Shown here in pieces: positions 29,047 to 38,067 of a stretch of 64,000 nucleotides of DNA. The notes beneath the pieces were generated by a model. That model was not told the origin of the DNA. It did not search any database and worked only from the letters and a program-made list of their open reading frames with translations. Both the position numbers and the translations under genes were made by a program. The stretch's first letter is position 1, and each line of letters starts with the position of its first letter. Source of the DNA: Pseudomonadales bacterium (GTDB lineage Bacteria > Pseudomonadota > Gammaproteobacteria > Pseudomonadales > Halieaceae); the NCBI GenBank assembly GCA_024234675.1, contig JACKNU010000007.1, positions 56,734 through 120,733 of the forward strand, read 5' to 3'.

Positions 29047-29436
29047 TCAATCCTCGTCATCCTCGAAGCGCTCCGGCTGCGGACGATCCACCAGCTCCAC
29101 GTAGGCCATGGGCGCCTGGTCGCCGGCGCGGTAGCCGCACTTCATGATACGGATATAGCCACCCGGGCGGGCCTGGTAACGCGGACCCAGCTCGCTGAAC
29201 AGCTTGCCCACTGCCGCCTTGCTGCGGGTGCGATCGAAGGCCAGGCGGCGATTGGCCACGCTGTCGTTCTTGGCCAGGGTGATCAGGGGCTCCGCGTAGC
29301 TGCGCAGCTCCTTGGCCTTGGGCAAGGTGGTCTTGATCAGCTCGTGCTCCACCAGGGAGACGGCCATATTGCGGAACATGGCCTTGCGGTGTGAACTGTT
29401 CCGGTTTAACTGCCGGCCACTATGACGATGACGCAT
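29047..29436 (-). CDS. rplQ: 50S ribosomal protein L17
   Basis: The product is 129 residues starting MRHRHSGRQLNRNSSHRKAM. It is the last gene of the rpsM-rpsK-rpsD-rpoA-rplQ unit, 60 bases after rpoA, and is followed by a terminator. The acidic tail (RFEDDED) is slightly unusual for this basic protein. Confidence 0.97.
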   Translation of the reverse strand: MRHRHSGRQLNRNSSHRKAMFRNMAVSLVEHELIKTTLPKAKELRSYAEPLITLAKNDSVANRRLAFDRTRSKAAVGKLFSELGPRYQARPGGYIRIMKCGYRAGDQAPMAYVELVDRPQPERFEDDED

Positions 29437-29496
29437 TTTTCCAATCCTATACTGTCTGTGCTATCTCAGCACTGATTCGTGTGATGTCCGGTCGCC

Positions 29497-30501
29497 TTAA
29501 ACGCTCAGCACCCGGTCGTCGTTCTTCAGGCTGGCCGGCGGCCAGTTGTCCAGGCGCATACCCAGGGACAGGCCGCGCGATGCCAGCACGTCCTTGATCT
29601 CGGTAAGTGACTTCTTGCCCAGGTTGGGGGTCTTCAGCAACTCCACCTCGGTGCGCTGCACCAGGTCCCCGATGTAGTAAATATTTTCCGCCTTGAGGCA
29701 GTTGGCGGAACGCACGGTGAGTTCCAGATCGTCCACCGGACGTAGCAGAATGGGATCCACCTCGTCCTCTTCGATCACGGACTCGGACTCGCTCTCGCTC
29801 TCCAGGTCCACAAATACCGCCAGCTGTTGCTGCAGGATGGTGGCCGCCCGGCGAATGGCTTCCTCCGGGTCGATGGTGCCGTTGGTTTCCAGGTCCAGGA
29901 CCAGCTTGTCCAGGTCGGTGCGCTGCTCTACCCGGGCCGCCTCGACCACGTAGGACACCCGGTGTACCGGTGAAAACGTGGCATCCAGCTGCAGCCGACC
30001 GATGGAGCGGGTCTCTTCTTCCGGGTTCTCGCGGGAATCAGCCGGCGAGTAGCCGCGGCCGCGGGCCACGGTCAGCTTCATGTTGATTTCCGAAGAGCCG
30101 TTCAGGTGACAGATCACGTGTGCGGGGTTGCGCACCTCGATGTCGTGATCAACCTGTATATCGCCCGCGGTGACCACGCCCGGCCCCTTCTTGCTCAGGG
30201 TGAGCTCCGCCTCTTCCTTGCCGTTCATGACCAGGGCGATGCCCTTGAGGTTCAGCAGGATCTCGATCACGTCTTCCTGCACGCCCTCTATGGCGCTGTA
30301 CTCATGCAGTACGCCGTCGATTTCCACTTCGGTGATGGCGCAGCCGGGCATGGAGGACAGCAGAATCCGGCGCAGGGCGTTACCCAGGGTGTGGCCAAAA
30401 CCACGCTCCAGGGGCTCCAGGGTTACCTGGGCACGGGTGTCGTTCTTTTCGTCGACCTTGATAACGCGGGGTGTTAAAAATTCAGTCACTGCACTCTGCA
30501 T
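29497..30501 (-). CDS. rpoA: RNA polymerase alpha subunit
   Basis: The product is 334 residues. The N-terminal dimerisation domain contains LEPLERGFGHTLGNALRRILLSS (about residues 28-50). The C-terminal domain that contacts UP elements and activators starts near 250 (RPVDDLELTVRSANCL). The linker holds a run of alternating Ser-Glu followed by acidic residues (ESESESESVIEEDEV) just before DPILLRPVDD. It lies 36 bases downstream of rpsD. Confidence 0.97.
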   Translation of the reverse strand: MQSAVTEFLTPRVIKVDEKNDTRAQVTLEPLERGFGHTLGNALRRILLSSMPGCAITEVEIDGVLHEYSAIEGVQEDVIEILLNLKGIALVMNGKEEAELTLSKKGPGVVTAGDIQVDHDIEVRNPAHVICHLNGSSEINMKLTVARGRGYSPADSRENPEEETRSIGRLQLDATFSPVHRVSYVVEAARVEQRTDLDKLVLDLETNGTIDPEEAIRRAATILQQQLAVFVDLESESESESVIEEDEVDPILLRPVDDLELTVRSANCLKAENIYYIGDLVQRTEVELLKTPNLGKKSLTEIKDVLASRGLSLGMRLDNWPPASLKNDDRVLSV

Positions 30502-30537
30502 TGGGGCACCTGTATTGTAGGTTAGTCCTTCAGTGGA

Positions 30538-31158
30538 TTACTTGGAGTAAAGTTCGACGATCAGGTTTTCATTGATCTCGGAGGACAGGTCCTGGCGATC
30601 AGGCACTGACTTGAATACTCCTTCCAGCTTGTCGCTGTTCATCTCTATCCACTCGGGTTCGCCACGCTGGGCAGCCAGGGCCATCGCGGACTGCACACGC
30701 AGCTGCTTCTTGGCCTTTTCGCGCAGGGAGATCACGTCGCCTGCTTGCACCTGGTAGGAGGCTATGTTCACCGCGGCACCGTTCACCAGGATCGCCTTGT
30801 GGGCGACCAGCTGGCGGGCTTCGGAGCGGGTAGCGCCAAAACCCATGCGATAAACCACGTTGTCCAGCCTGCTTTCCAGCAGCTGCAGCAGGTTCTCGCC
30901 GGTGGCGCCCTTCAGGCGGGCAGCTTCCTTGTAGTAATTGCGGAACTGCTTCTCCAGCACGCCGTAGATGCGGCGCACCTTTTGCTTCTCACGCAACTGC
31001 ACACCGTAGTCAGACAGGCGACCGCGACGGGCGCCATGCTGGCCGGGGGCAGCTTCAGCCTTGCACTTGCTTTCCAGTGCACGCACTCCGCTTTTCAGGA
31101 ACAGGTCTGTTCCCTCACGACGGGAGAGCTTGCACTTGGGTCCAATATATCGAGCCAT
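30538..31158 (-). CDS. rpsD: 30S ribosomal protein S4
   Basis: The product is 206 residues (MARYIGPKCKLSRREGTDLF). S4 is a primary 16S rRNA binder and, in E. coli, the translational repressor of this operon through a pseudoknot at the rpsM start. The S4 RNA-binding domain (LESRLDNVVYRMGFGATRSEA) is intact. The N-terminus has a single cysteine, so no zinc knuckle. Confidence 0.97.
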   Translation of the reverse strand: MARYIGPKCKLSRREGTDLFLKSGVRALESKCKAEAAPGQHGARRGRLSDYGVQLREKQKVRRIYGVLEKQFRNYYKEAARLKGATGENLLQLLESRLDNVVYRMGFGATRSEARQLVAHKAILVNGAAVNIASYQVQAGDVISLREKAKKQLRVQSAMALAAQRGEPEWIEMNSDKLEGVFKSVPDRQDLSSEINENLIVELYSK

Positions 31159-31179
31159 GTCAATTCTTCCTGTAAAGCG

Positions 31180-31572
31180 TTATACGCGACGTTTCTTGGG
31201 AGGACGGCAACCATTGTGGGGGATGGGTGTAACGTCGGTGATGTTGCTGATCTTGTAACCGCAGGCGTTCAGGGCGCGAACCGCTGACTCGCGGCCGGGT
31301 CCGGGACCCTTGACCTGCACGTCCAGGTTCTTGAGCCCGTATTCCTTGGCCGCCTCGCCGGCGCGCTCGGCTGCCACCTGGGCCGCGAAGGGCGTGCTCT
31401 TGCGGGAACCGCGGAAACCGGAACCACCAGAGGTCGCCCAGCTCAGGGTGTTCCCCTGGCGGTCGGTAATGGTGATGATGGTGTTGTTGAAAGACGCGTG
31501 GACGTGGGCAATGCCATCCACCACGGTCTTGGTTATCTTCTTACGAGTGCTTTTGGCACCTGGCTTGGCCAT
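31180..31572 (-). CDS. rpsK: 30S ribosomal protein S11
   Basis: The product is 130 residues. The conserved body VDGIAHVHASFNNTIITITD and the basic tail ending PPKKRRV are present. It is a 30S platform protein near the mRNA exit channel, placed between rpsM and rpsD as usual. Confidence 0.97.
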   Translation of the reverse strand: MAKPGAKSTRKKITKTVVDGIAHVHASFNNTIITITDRQGNTLSWATSGGSGFRGSRKSTPFAAQVAAERAGEAAKEYGLKNLDVQVKGPGPGRESAVRALNACGYKISNITDVTPIPHNGCRPPKKRRV

Positions 31573-31647
31573 AAATTACTTCCTGCTTTAATATCAACAC
31601 TGCACAGCGGTGCAGCTACACTAAAATCGGATTCGCGGGCGATTACC

Positions 31648-32004
31648 CTACTTGCGAATCGGCTTGCGCGGCCCCTTGCGGGTGCGGGCGTTGGTCTTGG
31701 TGCGCTGGCCGCGCAGGGGAAGCCCCCGGCGATGCCGCAAACCGCGATTGCAGCCCAGGTCCATAAGGCGCTTGATGTTCATGGAGACTTCCCGGCGCAG
31801 GTCCCCCTCGACGGTCATGTCGGCAACCCGGGCACGCAGGGCGTCCATCTCGGCTTCAGTGAGCTCGCCAATCTTCACGTTCTCCGCTACGCCGGCATCG
31901 GCACACAACCGACGGGCCTGGCTACGGCCCACGCCGTAGATGTAGGTCAAAGAGATAACAGCATGCTTGTTATCAGGTATGTTGACGCCGGCAATACGAG
32001 CCAT
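31648..32004 (-). CDS. rpsM: 30S ribosomal protein S13
   Basis: The product is 118 residues (MARIAGVNIPDNKHAVISLT), with the tail RTKTNARTRKGPRKPIRK that reaches the P-site tRNA. It is the first gene of the alpha operon, with its own promoter about 100 bases upstream and a 138-base gap to rpmJ. Confidence 0.97.
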   Translation of the reverse strand: MARIAGVNIPDNKHAVISLTYIYGVGRSQARRLCADAGVAENVKIGELTEAEMDALRARVADMTVEGDLRREVSMNIKRLMDLGCNRGLRHRRGLPLRGQRTKTNARTRKGPRKPIRK

Positions 32005-32104
32005 CCATCTTTCTCCAATCGTTTATCGTCGCTTTTGCTGAAAACTTTGTCCCGCGGGGGTGATTTGCCTGCAAATTCACCGTGGCGGGCGCAAAAGGCG
32101 CAGC

Positions 32105-32133
32105 ATTCTAGCGATACCGTTACTAAAAATCAA
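32105..32133 (-). promoter_or_regulatory. Probable promoter of the alpha operon (rpsM)
   Basis: On the minus strand TTGATT (32133-32128), a 17-base spacer, then TAGAAT (32110-32105). The start would fall near 32098, giving a leader of about 94 bases, room for an S4-type regulatory structure as in E. coli. Confidence 0.65.
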
Positions 32134-32142
32134 CCGCAGGAA

Positions 32143-32259
32143 TTAACCCTGGCGCTGCTTGTGGCGCGGGTCGGTGTTGCAGATAACACGCACAACTCCG
32201 TTGCGGCGCACTACTTTGCAGTTCCTGCAAATCCTTTTGACCGATGCACGTACTTTCAT
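32143..32259 (-). CDS. rpmJ: 50S ribosomal protein L36 (zinc-binding form)
   Basis: The product is 38 residues from the ATG at 32259, the standard L36 start MKVRASVKRICRNCK; a longer frame upstream overlaps secY and is not real. Cys11, Cys14, Cys27 and His33 form the zinc ribbon (C+ form). It is the last gene of the spc cluster, 47 bases after secY. Confidence 0.95.
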   Translation of the reverse strand: MKVRASVKRICRNCKVVRRNGVVRVICNTDPRHKQRQG

Positions 32260-32306
32260 GACTGCTTCTCCATTTACCTCAACAGGCGGGGCCCGGCTGC
32301 TCGCGA

Positions 32307-33635
32307 TCAGCGAACGCGCCCGGCTCCGCCGTAGTTTTTCAAATTTGCCTTCTTCATGACCGAGTCGTACTGGTGTGACATCAGGTGGCTCTGCACCTGG
32401 GCCATGAAATCCATCACTACAACCACCACGATCAACAGGGAGGTGCCACCCAGGTAGAAGGGCACGTTCCACATCACCACCAGGAACTGCGGCAGTAAAC
32501 ACACCAGGGCGATATAGGCCGCTCCAAACACGGTCAGCCTGGTCAGGACGCCATCGATGTAGTTGGCGGTCTGCTGCCCCGGGCGGATGCCGGGCACAAA
32601 GGCCCCGGATCGCTTCAGGTTGTCAGCCACTTCCACCGGGTTGAACATCAGGGCCGTGTAGAAGAAGCAGAAAAACACAATAAATACCGTGAACAGCAGG
32701 ATGTTCAGCGGCTGGCCCGGGCCGATGGCCACGGCCAGGTCCTGCAGCCAGTCGGCGGAGCCCGAGGTACCGAACCACTGGGCTATGGAGGCCGGGAACA
32801 GCAGTATGCTGCTGGCAAAAATAGCCGGAATCACGCCCGCCATGTTCACTTTCAGGGGCAGGTGCGAGCTCTGCGCCTGGTACATCTTGCGACCCTGCTG
32901 GCGCTTGGCGTAATTCACCGTGATGCGACGCTGGCCGCGCTCGATGAACACGATCATGTAGATCACCGCGACCGCCAGGGCCAGGATCAGCAACAGCACC
33001 AGGATGTTCAGCTCGCCCTGTCGCGCCTGCTCCAGGGACTGGCCGATCGCCGCGGGCAGTCCCGCCACGATGCCGGCAAAAATCAGCAGTGAGATACCGT
33101 TGCCCACACCCTTTTCGGTGATCTGCTCACCCAGCCACATCATGAACACGGCACCGGTGACCAGGGAGGTAATGGCAATCACGAAAAACAGCGGCGAGGC
33201 GTCGTAGGACATACCCTGGTTGGCCATCCCCACCGTCATGCCCGTGGCCTGGATGATGGCCAGGACTACCGTCAGGTAACGGGTATACTGGCTGATCTTC
33301 CGGCGCCCGGATTCGCCTTCCTTCTTCAACTGCTCCAGTTGGGGCGTCACAGCCGACATCAACTGCATGATGATGGACGCAGAGATGTAGGGCATGATGC
33401 CCAGCGCCAGGATACTCATGCGCTCCAGCGCACCACCCGAAAACATATTGGCCAGGCCCAGGATGGTTCCCTGGTTCTGGTTGAACAAGGCGGCGAGTTG
33501 GTTGGGGTCTATGCCCGGCACCGGGATATGGGTCCCGATCCGGTAGACGATAATCGCCAACAGAACAAAACGAAGGCGAGCAAAAAGCTCGCCCAGTCCG
33601 GCCTTGTTTACCGCAGGTGGCTGACCTATTGCCAT
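32307..33635 (-). CDS. secY: Preprotein translocase subunit SecY
   Basis: The product is 442 residues with ten membrane helices. The hallmark sequences YRIGTHIPVPGIDPNQL (helix 1 and plug region), FSGGALERMSILALGIMPYI and the cytoplasmic loop ERGQRRITVNYAKRQQGRKM are present. It forms the protein-conducting channel with SecE (encoded at 60546-60908). The ATG lies directly after the rplO stop. Confidence 0.97.
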   Translation of the reverse strand: MAIGQPPAVNKAGLGELFARLRFVLLAIIVYRIGTHIPVPGIDPNQLAALFNQNQGTILGLANMFSGGALERMSILALGIMPYISASIIMQLMSAVTPQLEQLKKEGESGRRKISQYTRYLTVVLAIIQATGMTVGMANQGMSYDASPLFFVIAITSLVTGAVFMMWLGEQITEKGVGNGISLLIFAGIVAGLPAAIGQSLEQARQGELNILVLLLILALAVAVIYMIVFIERGQRRITVNYAKRQQGRKMYQAQSSHLPLKVNMAGVIPAIFASSILLFPASIAQWFGTSGSADWLQDLAVAIGPGQPLNILLFTVFIVFFCFFYTALMFNPVEVADNLKRSGAFVPGIRPGQQTANYIDGVLTRLTVFGAAYIALVCLLPQFLVVMWNVPFYLGGTSLLIVVVVVMDFMAQVQSHLMSHQYDSVMKKANLKNYGGAGRVR

Positions 33636-34082
33636 TTATTCCTCTACTTTCCCACCGGCTTTCTCGATAGCTTCACGAGCGCCCTTGGTTACCGCCAGGC
33701 CCTTGACCGTTACGGGCTTGCCGAGATCGCCGGACAGGAAGATGCGCACGCGGGCGATATTCTCATTGACCAGGTCCGCCGCCTTGAGCGTTTCCAGATC
33801 CACCACGTCGCCGGCAACCGCGTTCAGCTCGCCCAGGCGAACCTGCGCGGTGGTGCGGGAAATACGCGAAGTGAAACCGTACTTCGGCAGGCGCTTCTGC
33901 AGCGGCATCTGGCCACCCTCGAAGCCCGGACGAACCCGGCCACCCGAACGTGACTTCTGGCCCTTGTGACCGCGCCCGGCGGTCTTGCCCAGGCCGCTGC
34001 CGATACCGCGGCCGACGCGCTTGGCGGCCTTGCGGGAACCCGGCGCGGGGCTCAGGGTGTTCAGTCGCATACCTTCTGACAT
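33636..34082 (-). CDS. rplO: 50S ribosomal protein L15
   Basis: The product is 148 residues. The ATG at 34082 is preceded by AGAGGA at good spacing; a second ATG four codons later matches the E. coli start (MRLNTLSP) but has its purine tract too close. The glycine-rich N-terminal extension (GRGIGSGLGKTAGRGHKGQ) threads into 23S rRNA. No gap separates it from secY. Confidence 0.96.
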   Translation of the reverse strand: MSEGMRLNTLSPAPGSRKAAKRVGRGIGSGLGKTAGRGHKGQKSRSGGRVRPGFEGGQMPLQKRLPKYGFTSRISRTTAQVRLGELNAVAGDVVDLETLKAADLVNENIARVRIFLSGDLGKPVTVKGLAVTKGAREAIEKAGGKVEE

Positions 34083-34085
34083 GAT

Positions 34086-34268
34086 TTAGTCCTCTACCCT
34101 TACGAGGTAATTTACCTGATTGATCATTCCACGCACGGAAGGGGTATCCTCCACTTCCACCGTGTGACCAATACGACGCAGACCGAGCCCGGCGATGGAA
34201 GCCTTGTGGCTCTTCAGGCGGCCGTGCGCGCTCTTGATCTGTGTAACCTTGATAGTTGCTTTAGCCAT
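34086..34268 (-). CDS. rpmD: 50S ribosomal protein L30
   Basis: The product is 60 residues from the ATG at 34268 (MAKATIKVTQIKSAHGRL). A five-codon upstream extension is ignored because the family starts here. It lies between rpsE and rplO, in the usual spc order. Confidence 0.96.
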   Translation of the reverse strand: MAKATIKVTQIKSAHGRLKSHKASIAGLGLRRIGHTVEVEDTPSVRGMINQVNYLVRVED

Positions 34269-34286
34269 GACAAGCCAACCCAATAA

Positions 34287-34802
34287 TTAGTTCAAAATCT
34301 CTTCTACGGTCTTGCCGCGCTTGGCGGCTACCTCGTCCGGTGCGGCCATGTCGCGCAGACCGTTGAAGGTCGCACGCACCACGTTCACCGGGTTGGTGGA
34401 GCCGTAACACTTGGCCAGTACGTTGTGCACGCCGGCGATTTCCAGCACGGCGCGCATCGCACCACCGGCGATCACGCCAGTACCCTCGGAAGCAGGCTGC
34501 ATATAGACGCGAGACGCTCCGTGCGCCGCCTTGACCGGATACTGGATGGTGCCGTTGTTCAGCTCTACGCTGATCATATTGCGGCGGGCCGCTTCCATGG
34601 CTTTCTGGATGGCGACCGGCACTTCGCGCGCCTTACCGCGGCCGAAACCGACCTTGCCATTGCCGTCGCCGACAACAGTCAGGGCGGTGAAGCCGAAGAT
34701 CCGGCCACCCTTGACCACCTTGGCCACACGGTTGACCTGAACCAGTTTCTCCTGGAGGTCACCTTCCTGCTGCTGCTGCTTTTTCTGATCGTTGAAAGCC
34801 AT
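34287..34802 (-). CDS. rpsE: 30S ribosomal protein S5
   Basis: The product is 171 residues. The S5 RNA-binding part (LVQVNRVAKVVKGGRIFGF) and the C-terminal domain (YGSTNPVNVVRATFNGL) are intact. A glutamine-rich N-terminus (NDQKKQQQQEG) precedes the conserved domain. The gene is in spc order after rplR. Confidence 0.97.
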   Translation of the reverse strand: MAFNDQKKQQQQEGDLQEKLVQVNRVAKVVKGGRIFGFTALTVVGDGNGKVGFGRGKAREVPVAIQKAMEAARRNMISVELNNGTIQYPVKAAHGASRVYMQPASEGTGVIAGGAMRAVLEIAGVHNVLAKCYGSTNPVNVVRATFNGLRDMAAPDEVAAKRGKTVEEILN

Positions 34803-34811
34803 ATCGATACC

Positions 34812-35162
34812 CTAGAAATTCAGTCCACTTTCACGAGCTGCATCGGCCAGCGCCTTGATGCGTCCGTGGTACTTGTAGCCGCTGCGGTCAAACGCCACTG
34901 CCTCGATACCCGCCGCCTTGGCCCGCTCGGCAACCAGTTTGCCGACCGCTGCCGCCGCGTCGATATTGCCGGTCTTGCCGCCGCGCAGATCGCTATCCAG
35001 GGTGGACGCACTGGCCAGTACCTTGTCGCCGGTCGGGGCAATGATCTGGGCATAGATATGCCGGGGGGTGCGGTGCACACAAAGGCGGTTTACACCCAGG
35101 CCACGCATACGGGCGCGAGCACGGCGAGCGCGACGCAACCTTGAATCATTCTTTGCACTCAT
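34812..35162 (-). CDS. rplR: 50S ribosomal protein L18
   Basis: The product is 116 residues. The basic N-terminus (RLRRARRARARMRGLGVNRL) is followed by the 5S rRNA-binding domain ending YKYHGRIKALADAARESGLNF. It is separated from rplF by 9 bases. Confidence 0.97.
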   Translation of the reverse strand: MSAKNDSRLRRARRARARMRGLGVNRLCVHRTPRHIYAQIIAPTGDKVLASASTLDSDLRGGKTGNIDAAAAVGKLVAERAKAAGIEAVAFDRSGYKYHGRIKALADAARESGLNF

Positions 35163-35171
35163 TTTAAGTAC

Positions 35172-35699
35172 CTACTTCTTCTTGGCTTCTTTGCGACGAA
35201 CATATTCGTCGGCATAGCGAATACCTTTGCCCTTGTACGGCTCCGGCGGACGGAAACTGCGGATCTCTGCCGCCACCTGGCCAACGGCCTGCTTGTCGAT
35301 GCCGCTGATAACGATTTCGGTCTGGCTGGGAGTCTCGGCCTTGATACCCTCGGGCAGTTCGTAATCGACAGGATGCGAAAGCCCCACCGTCAGGTTGACG
35401 GTCCTGGCATCGGCCTTGGCGCGATAACCAACGCCGTTCAGGACCAGTTTCTTCTCCCAGCCTTCGCTGACGCCCTTGACCATGTTGCTCACCAGGGCGC
35501 GAGTGGTTCCGGCCATGGCCTTGAACCTGTCGCCTTCGTAGGCAATAGTCAGAACGTTGTCATCCTGGTTGACCTGTACACCTTCTACCAGCGTAAGCTG
35601 CAGCGTACCCTTGCTGCCCTTGACGGACAGGTCGCTACCCTCAAGCTTGACCTCCACGCCCTTCGGCAGTTCTACCGGATTATTTGCGACTCTAGACAT
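35172..35699 (-). CDS. rplF: 50S ribosomal protein L6
   Basis: The product is 175 residues with two L6 repeats (MSRVANNPVELPKGVEV start; GKGIRYADEYVRRKEAKKK end). It sits near the factor-binding site of the large subunit. Position and length are standard. Confidence 0.97.
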   Translation of the reverse strand: MSRVANNPVELPKGVEVKLEGSDLSVKGSKGTLQLTLVEGVQVNQDDNVLTIAYEGDRFKAMAGTTRALVSNMVKGVSEGWEKKLVLNGVGYRAKADARTVNLTVGLSHPVDYELPEGIKAETPSQTEIVISGIDKQAVGQVAAEIRSFRPPEPYKGKGIRYADEYVRRKEAKKK

Positions 35700-35727
35700 T
35701 TCAATTGCTCTTTAAATCAATAAACGA

Positions 35728-36123
35728 TTAGAAAACGGTGCAGAGAACCTCGCCACCGACACCAGCGGCGCGGGCCGCGCGATCCGTCATCACGCCTTTG
35801 GAGGTGGACACGATCGCCACACCCAGCCCGGCGCGCACCGACGGCAACTCGTCCTTGGCGCGATACTGACGCAGGCCGGGACGGCTTACACGATCGATCT
35901 CCGCGATGACCGGCTTGCCCTGGAAATACTTGAGCCCAATGGACAGGCGCACCTTGCCGCTCTCGTCCGACAGTGCAAAATCGGCAATATAACCTTCATC
36001 CTTGAGCACCTGGGCAACGGCGGCTTTCAGCTTGGAGCCCGGCATCTCGACACCGGTCTTGCCCGCAAGCTGTGCATTGCGGATGCGGGTCAGCATATCT
36101 GACAGTGGATCTTGCATACTCAT
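35728..36123 (-). CDS. rpsH: 30S ribosomal protein S8
   Basis: The product is 131 residues (MSMQDPLSDMLTRIRNAQ; ending GVGGEVLCTVF). An in-frame ATG two codons later is possible. S8 binds the central domain of 16S rRNA and in E. coli represses spc translation near rplE; I did not resolve that site here. Confidence 0.97.
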   Translation of the reverse strand: MSMQDPLSDMLTRIRNAQLAGKTGVEMPGSKLKAAVAQVLKDEGYIADFALSDESGKVRLSIGLKYFQGKPVIAEIDRVSRPGLRQYRAKDELPSVRAGLGVAIVSTSKGVMTDRAARAAGVGGEVLCTVF

Positions 36124-36153
36124 AATCTATTTCTCTCCGTAAACCGACTGGTA

Positions 36154-36459
36154 CTACCAGCTGGCCTTGACCAGGCCGGGCACATCACCGCGCATTGCCG
36201 CTTCACGCAGCTTGTTACGGCTCAGGCCAAACTTGCGATAAACACCGTGAGGACGGCCGGTAATCTGGCAGCGACGCTGCTGGCGAACCGGGCTGGCATC
36301 GCGAGGCAGCTTCTGGAGGGCGATCTGCGCCTCCCACTTCTCATCGTCGGATGCATTGGTATCGCTCACGATCGCCTTCAAAGCCGCGCGCTTGGCAGCG
36401 TACTTGGCTACCAGCCTGGCGCGCTTTTTCTCACGCATAATCATCGAAGTCTTAGCCAT
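36154..36459 (-). CDS. rpsN: 30S ribosomal protein S14 (zinc-free long form)
   Basis: The product is 101 residues. It has the long form with no CxxC pairs, in contrast to the zinc-binding L36 in the same cluster. The C-terminus carries RCQITGRPHGVYRKFGLSR, the conserved S14 core. Located between rplE and rpsH. Confidence 0.97.
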   Translation of the reverse strand: MAKTSMIMREKKRARLVAKYAAKRAALKAIVSDTNASDDEKWEAQIALQKLPRDASPVRQQRRCQITGRPHGVYRKFGLSRNKLREAAMRGDVPGLVKASW

Positions 36460-36471
36460 GAATAACGCCTC

Positions 36472-37011
36472 TTAACCTTTCAGGGGGAAGTTGAAAGCAC
36501 GCAGCAGCGCGCGACCTTCATCGTCCGTACGAGCGGTGGTGGTGATGGTGATATCCATACCGCGCAGGGCATCCACCTGGTCGTAGTTGATTTCCGGGAA
36601 AATAATCTGCTCAGTTACACCCATCGCGAAGTTGCCGCGACCGTCGAAGGACTTCGGGCTGATGCCGCGGAAGTCGCGAATACGGGGAATGGCGACGCTG
36701 ATCAGGCGCTCCAGGAACTCGTACATACGATCAGAACGCAGGGTCACCTTGCAGCCGATAGGCCAGCCGTCACGCACCTTGAACCCGGCGATGGACTTGC
36801 GCGCCTTGGTGATCACCGCCTTCTGACCGGAGATCTTCTCCATGTCGGCGACGGCATTCTCCAGGACTTTCTTGTCGCCCAGGGCCTCGCCCACACCCAT
36901 ATTCAGGGTGATCTTGGTGATGCGCGGCACTTCCATCACATTTGCCAGACCCAGCTCTTCTTTCAGCTGGGGAGCGATCTCGCTCTTGAACTTGTCTTTC
37001 AACGTTGCCAT
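36472..37011 (-). CDS. rplE: 50S ribosomal protein L5
   Basis: The product is 179 residues, as in E. coli. Motifs include VPRITKITLNMGVGEA and the C-terminal MDITITTTARTDDEGRALL. L5 forms the 5S RNP with L18 and contacts the P-site tRNA. Confidence 0.97.
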   Translation of the reverse strand: MATLKDKFKSEIAPQLKEELGLANVMEVPRITKITLNMGVGEALGDKKVLENAVADMEKISGQKAVITKARKSIAGFKVRDGWPIGCKVTLRSDRMYEFLERLISVAIPRIRDFRGISPKSFDGRGNFAMGVTEQIIFPEINYDQVDALRGMDITITTTARTDDEGRALLRAFNFPLKG

Positions 37012-37047
37012 GTCAATATCCTGCTGTCCCGGTCAGCCCGCGGGGGC

Positions 37048-37362
37048 TTAGGAGTCAATTGCCTCGCCATTGGATTTGAAGATACGTACTTTCTTATCCC
37101 CTTCCACCTTAAAGCCCACACGATCGGCCTTGTTGCTGGCGGGATTGAAAATCGCCACGTTGGACGCCTGTATGGGCGCCTCCTGCTCAACAATACCGCC
37201 GGCCACACCCGCCTGGGGGTTGGGCTTGCTGTGCTTCTTTACCATATTGATACCGGATACAACGAGCTTGTTGTTGTCCAGTACCTTGCGAACCTTGCCG
37301 CGCTTGCCCTTGTCCTTACCGGCCAGAACAATCACTTCATCATCGCGCTTGATCTTAAACAT
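37048..37362 (-). CDS. rplX: 50S ribosomal protein L24
   Basis: The product is 104 residues with the KOW motif near the N-terminus (DDEVIVLAGKDKGKRGKV). L24 starts large-subunit assembly. It lies 27 bases after rplN. Confidence 0.97.
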   Translation of the reverse strand: MFKIKRDDEVIVLAGKDKGKRGKVRKVLDNNKLVVSGINMVKKHSKPNPQAGVAGGIVEQEAPIQASNVAIFNPASNKADRVGFKVEGDKKVRIFKSNGEAIDS

Positions 37363-37389
37363 TTCCCTTCCTCTCCCCGCTGGTCCGAG

Positions 37390-37758
37390 TTAGATAACTT
37401 CAGGTGCCAGAGAAATAATCTTCATAAACTTTTCGCCGCGCAATTCGCGGGTCACCGGCCCGAAAATACGGGTACCGATGGGCGCCTGCTGGGCGTTGAG
37501 CAGCACTGCGGCGTTATCGTCGAACTTGATCAGCGAACCGTCGGCACGACGCACGCCTTTCCTGGTTCGGACGACGACAGCGGTCATCACCTGGCCCTTC
37601 TTGACCTTGCCCCGGGGAATCGCTTCCTTCACGGAGACCTTGATAAGATCCCCCACCCGGGCATAGCGGCGCTTGGACCCACCCAGCACCTTGATGCACA
37701 TCACGCGACGGGCACCGCTGTTATCGGCGACTTCCAAATACGACTGTGTCTGAATCAT
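37390..37758 (-). CDS. rplN: 50S ribosomal protein L14
   Basis: The product is 122 residues (MIQTQSYLEVADNSGARRVM), a length seen across bacteria. It contributes to an intersubunit bridge. It begins the classic spc order here, with about 40 bases separating it from rpsQ. Confidence 0.97.
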   Translation of the reverse strand: MIQTQSYLEVADNSGARRVMCIKVLGGSKRRYARVGDLIKVSVKEAIPRGKVKKGQVMTAVVVRTRKGVRRADGSLIKFDDNAAVLLNAQQAPIGTRIFGPVTRELRGEKFMKIISLAPEVI

Positions 37759-37798
37759 CTTTTACTCCAAACTGCGGTCAAAACCGCTAACCCTGCGT

Positions 37799-38065
37799 TT
37801 AAACCTGGACGGCGCTCTCGACCACTTCCAGCAACTTCCAGGTCTTGGTCCTGGAAATCGGCCGGGTTTCCGCAACAGTGACAGTATCGCCGACGCTGCA
37901 CTGGTTGTTTTCGTCATGCGCGTGAATCTTGGAAGACCGGGTGATGTACTTGCCATACACCGGGTGCTTCACCCTGCGCTCGAGCAAAACCGTTACGGTC
38001 TTGTCCATTTTGTTGCTGATAACCTTGCCGGTAACCACCCGCGTACGCTTTTCTGTAGCTGCCAT
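37799..38065 (-). CDS. rpsQ: 30S ribosomal protein S17
   Basis: The product is 88 residues with the OB-fold pattern VTGKVISNKMDKTVTVLLER and HDENNQCSVGDTVTVAETRP. It is the last gene of the S10-type gene order, 2 bases after rpmC. Confidence 0.97.
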   Translation of the reverse strand: MAATEKRTRVVTGKVISNKMDKTVTVLLERRVKHPVYGKYITRSSKIHAHDENNQCSVGDTVTVAETRPISRTKTWKLLEVVESAVQV

Positions 38066-38067
38066 GT

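Noticed and set aside
32260..32502. N-terminal extension of rpmJ to 119 codons
   Set aside because: The extension overlaps secY on the same strand; the normal 38-residue L36 start with zinc ligands is at 32259.
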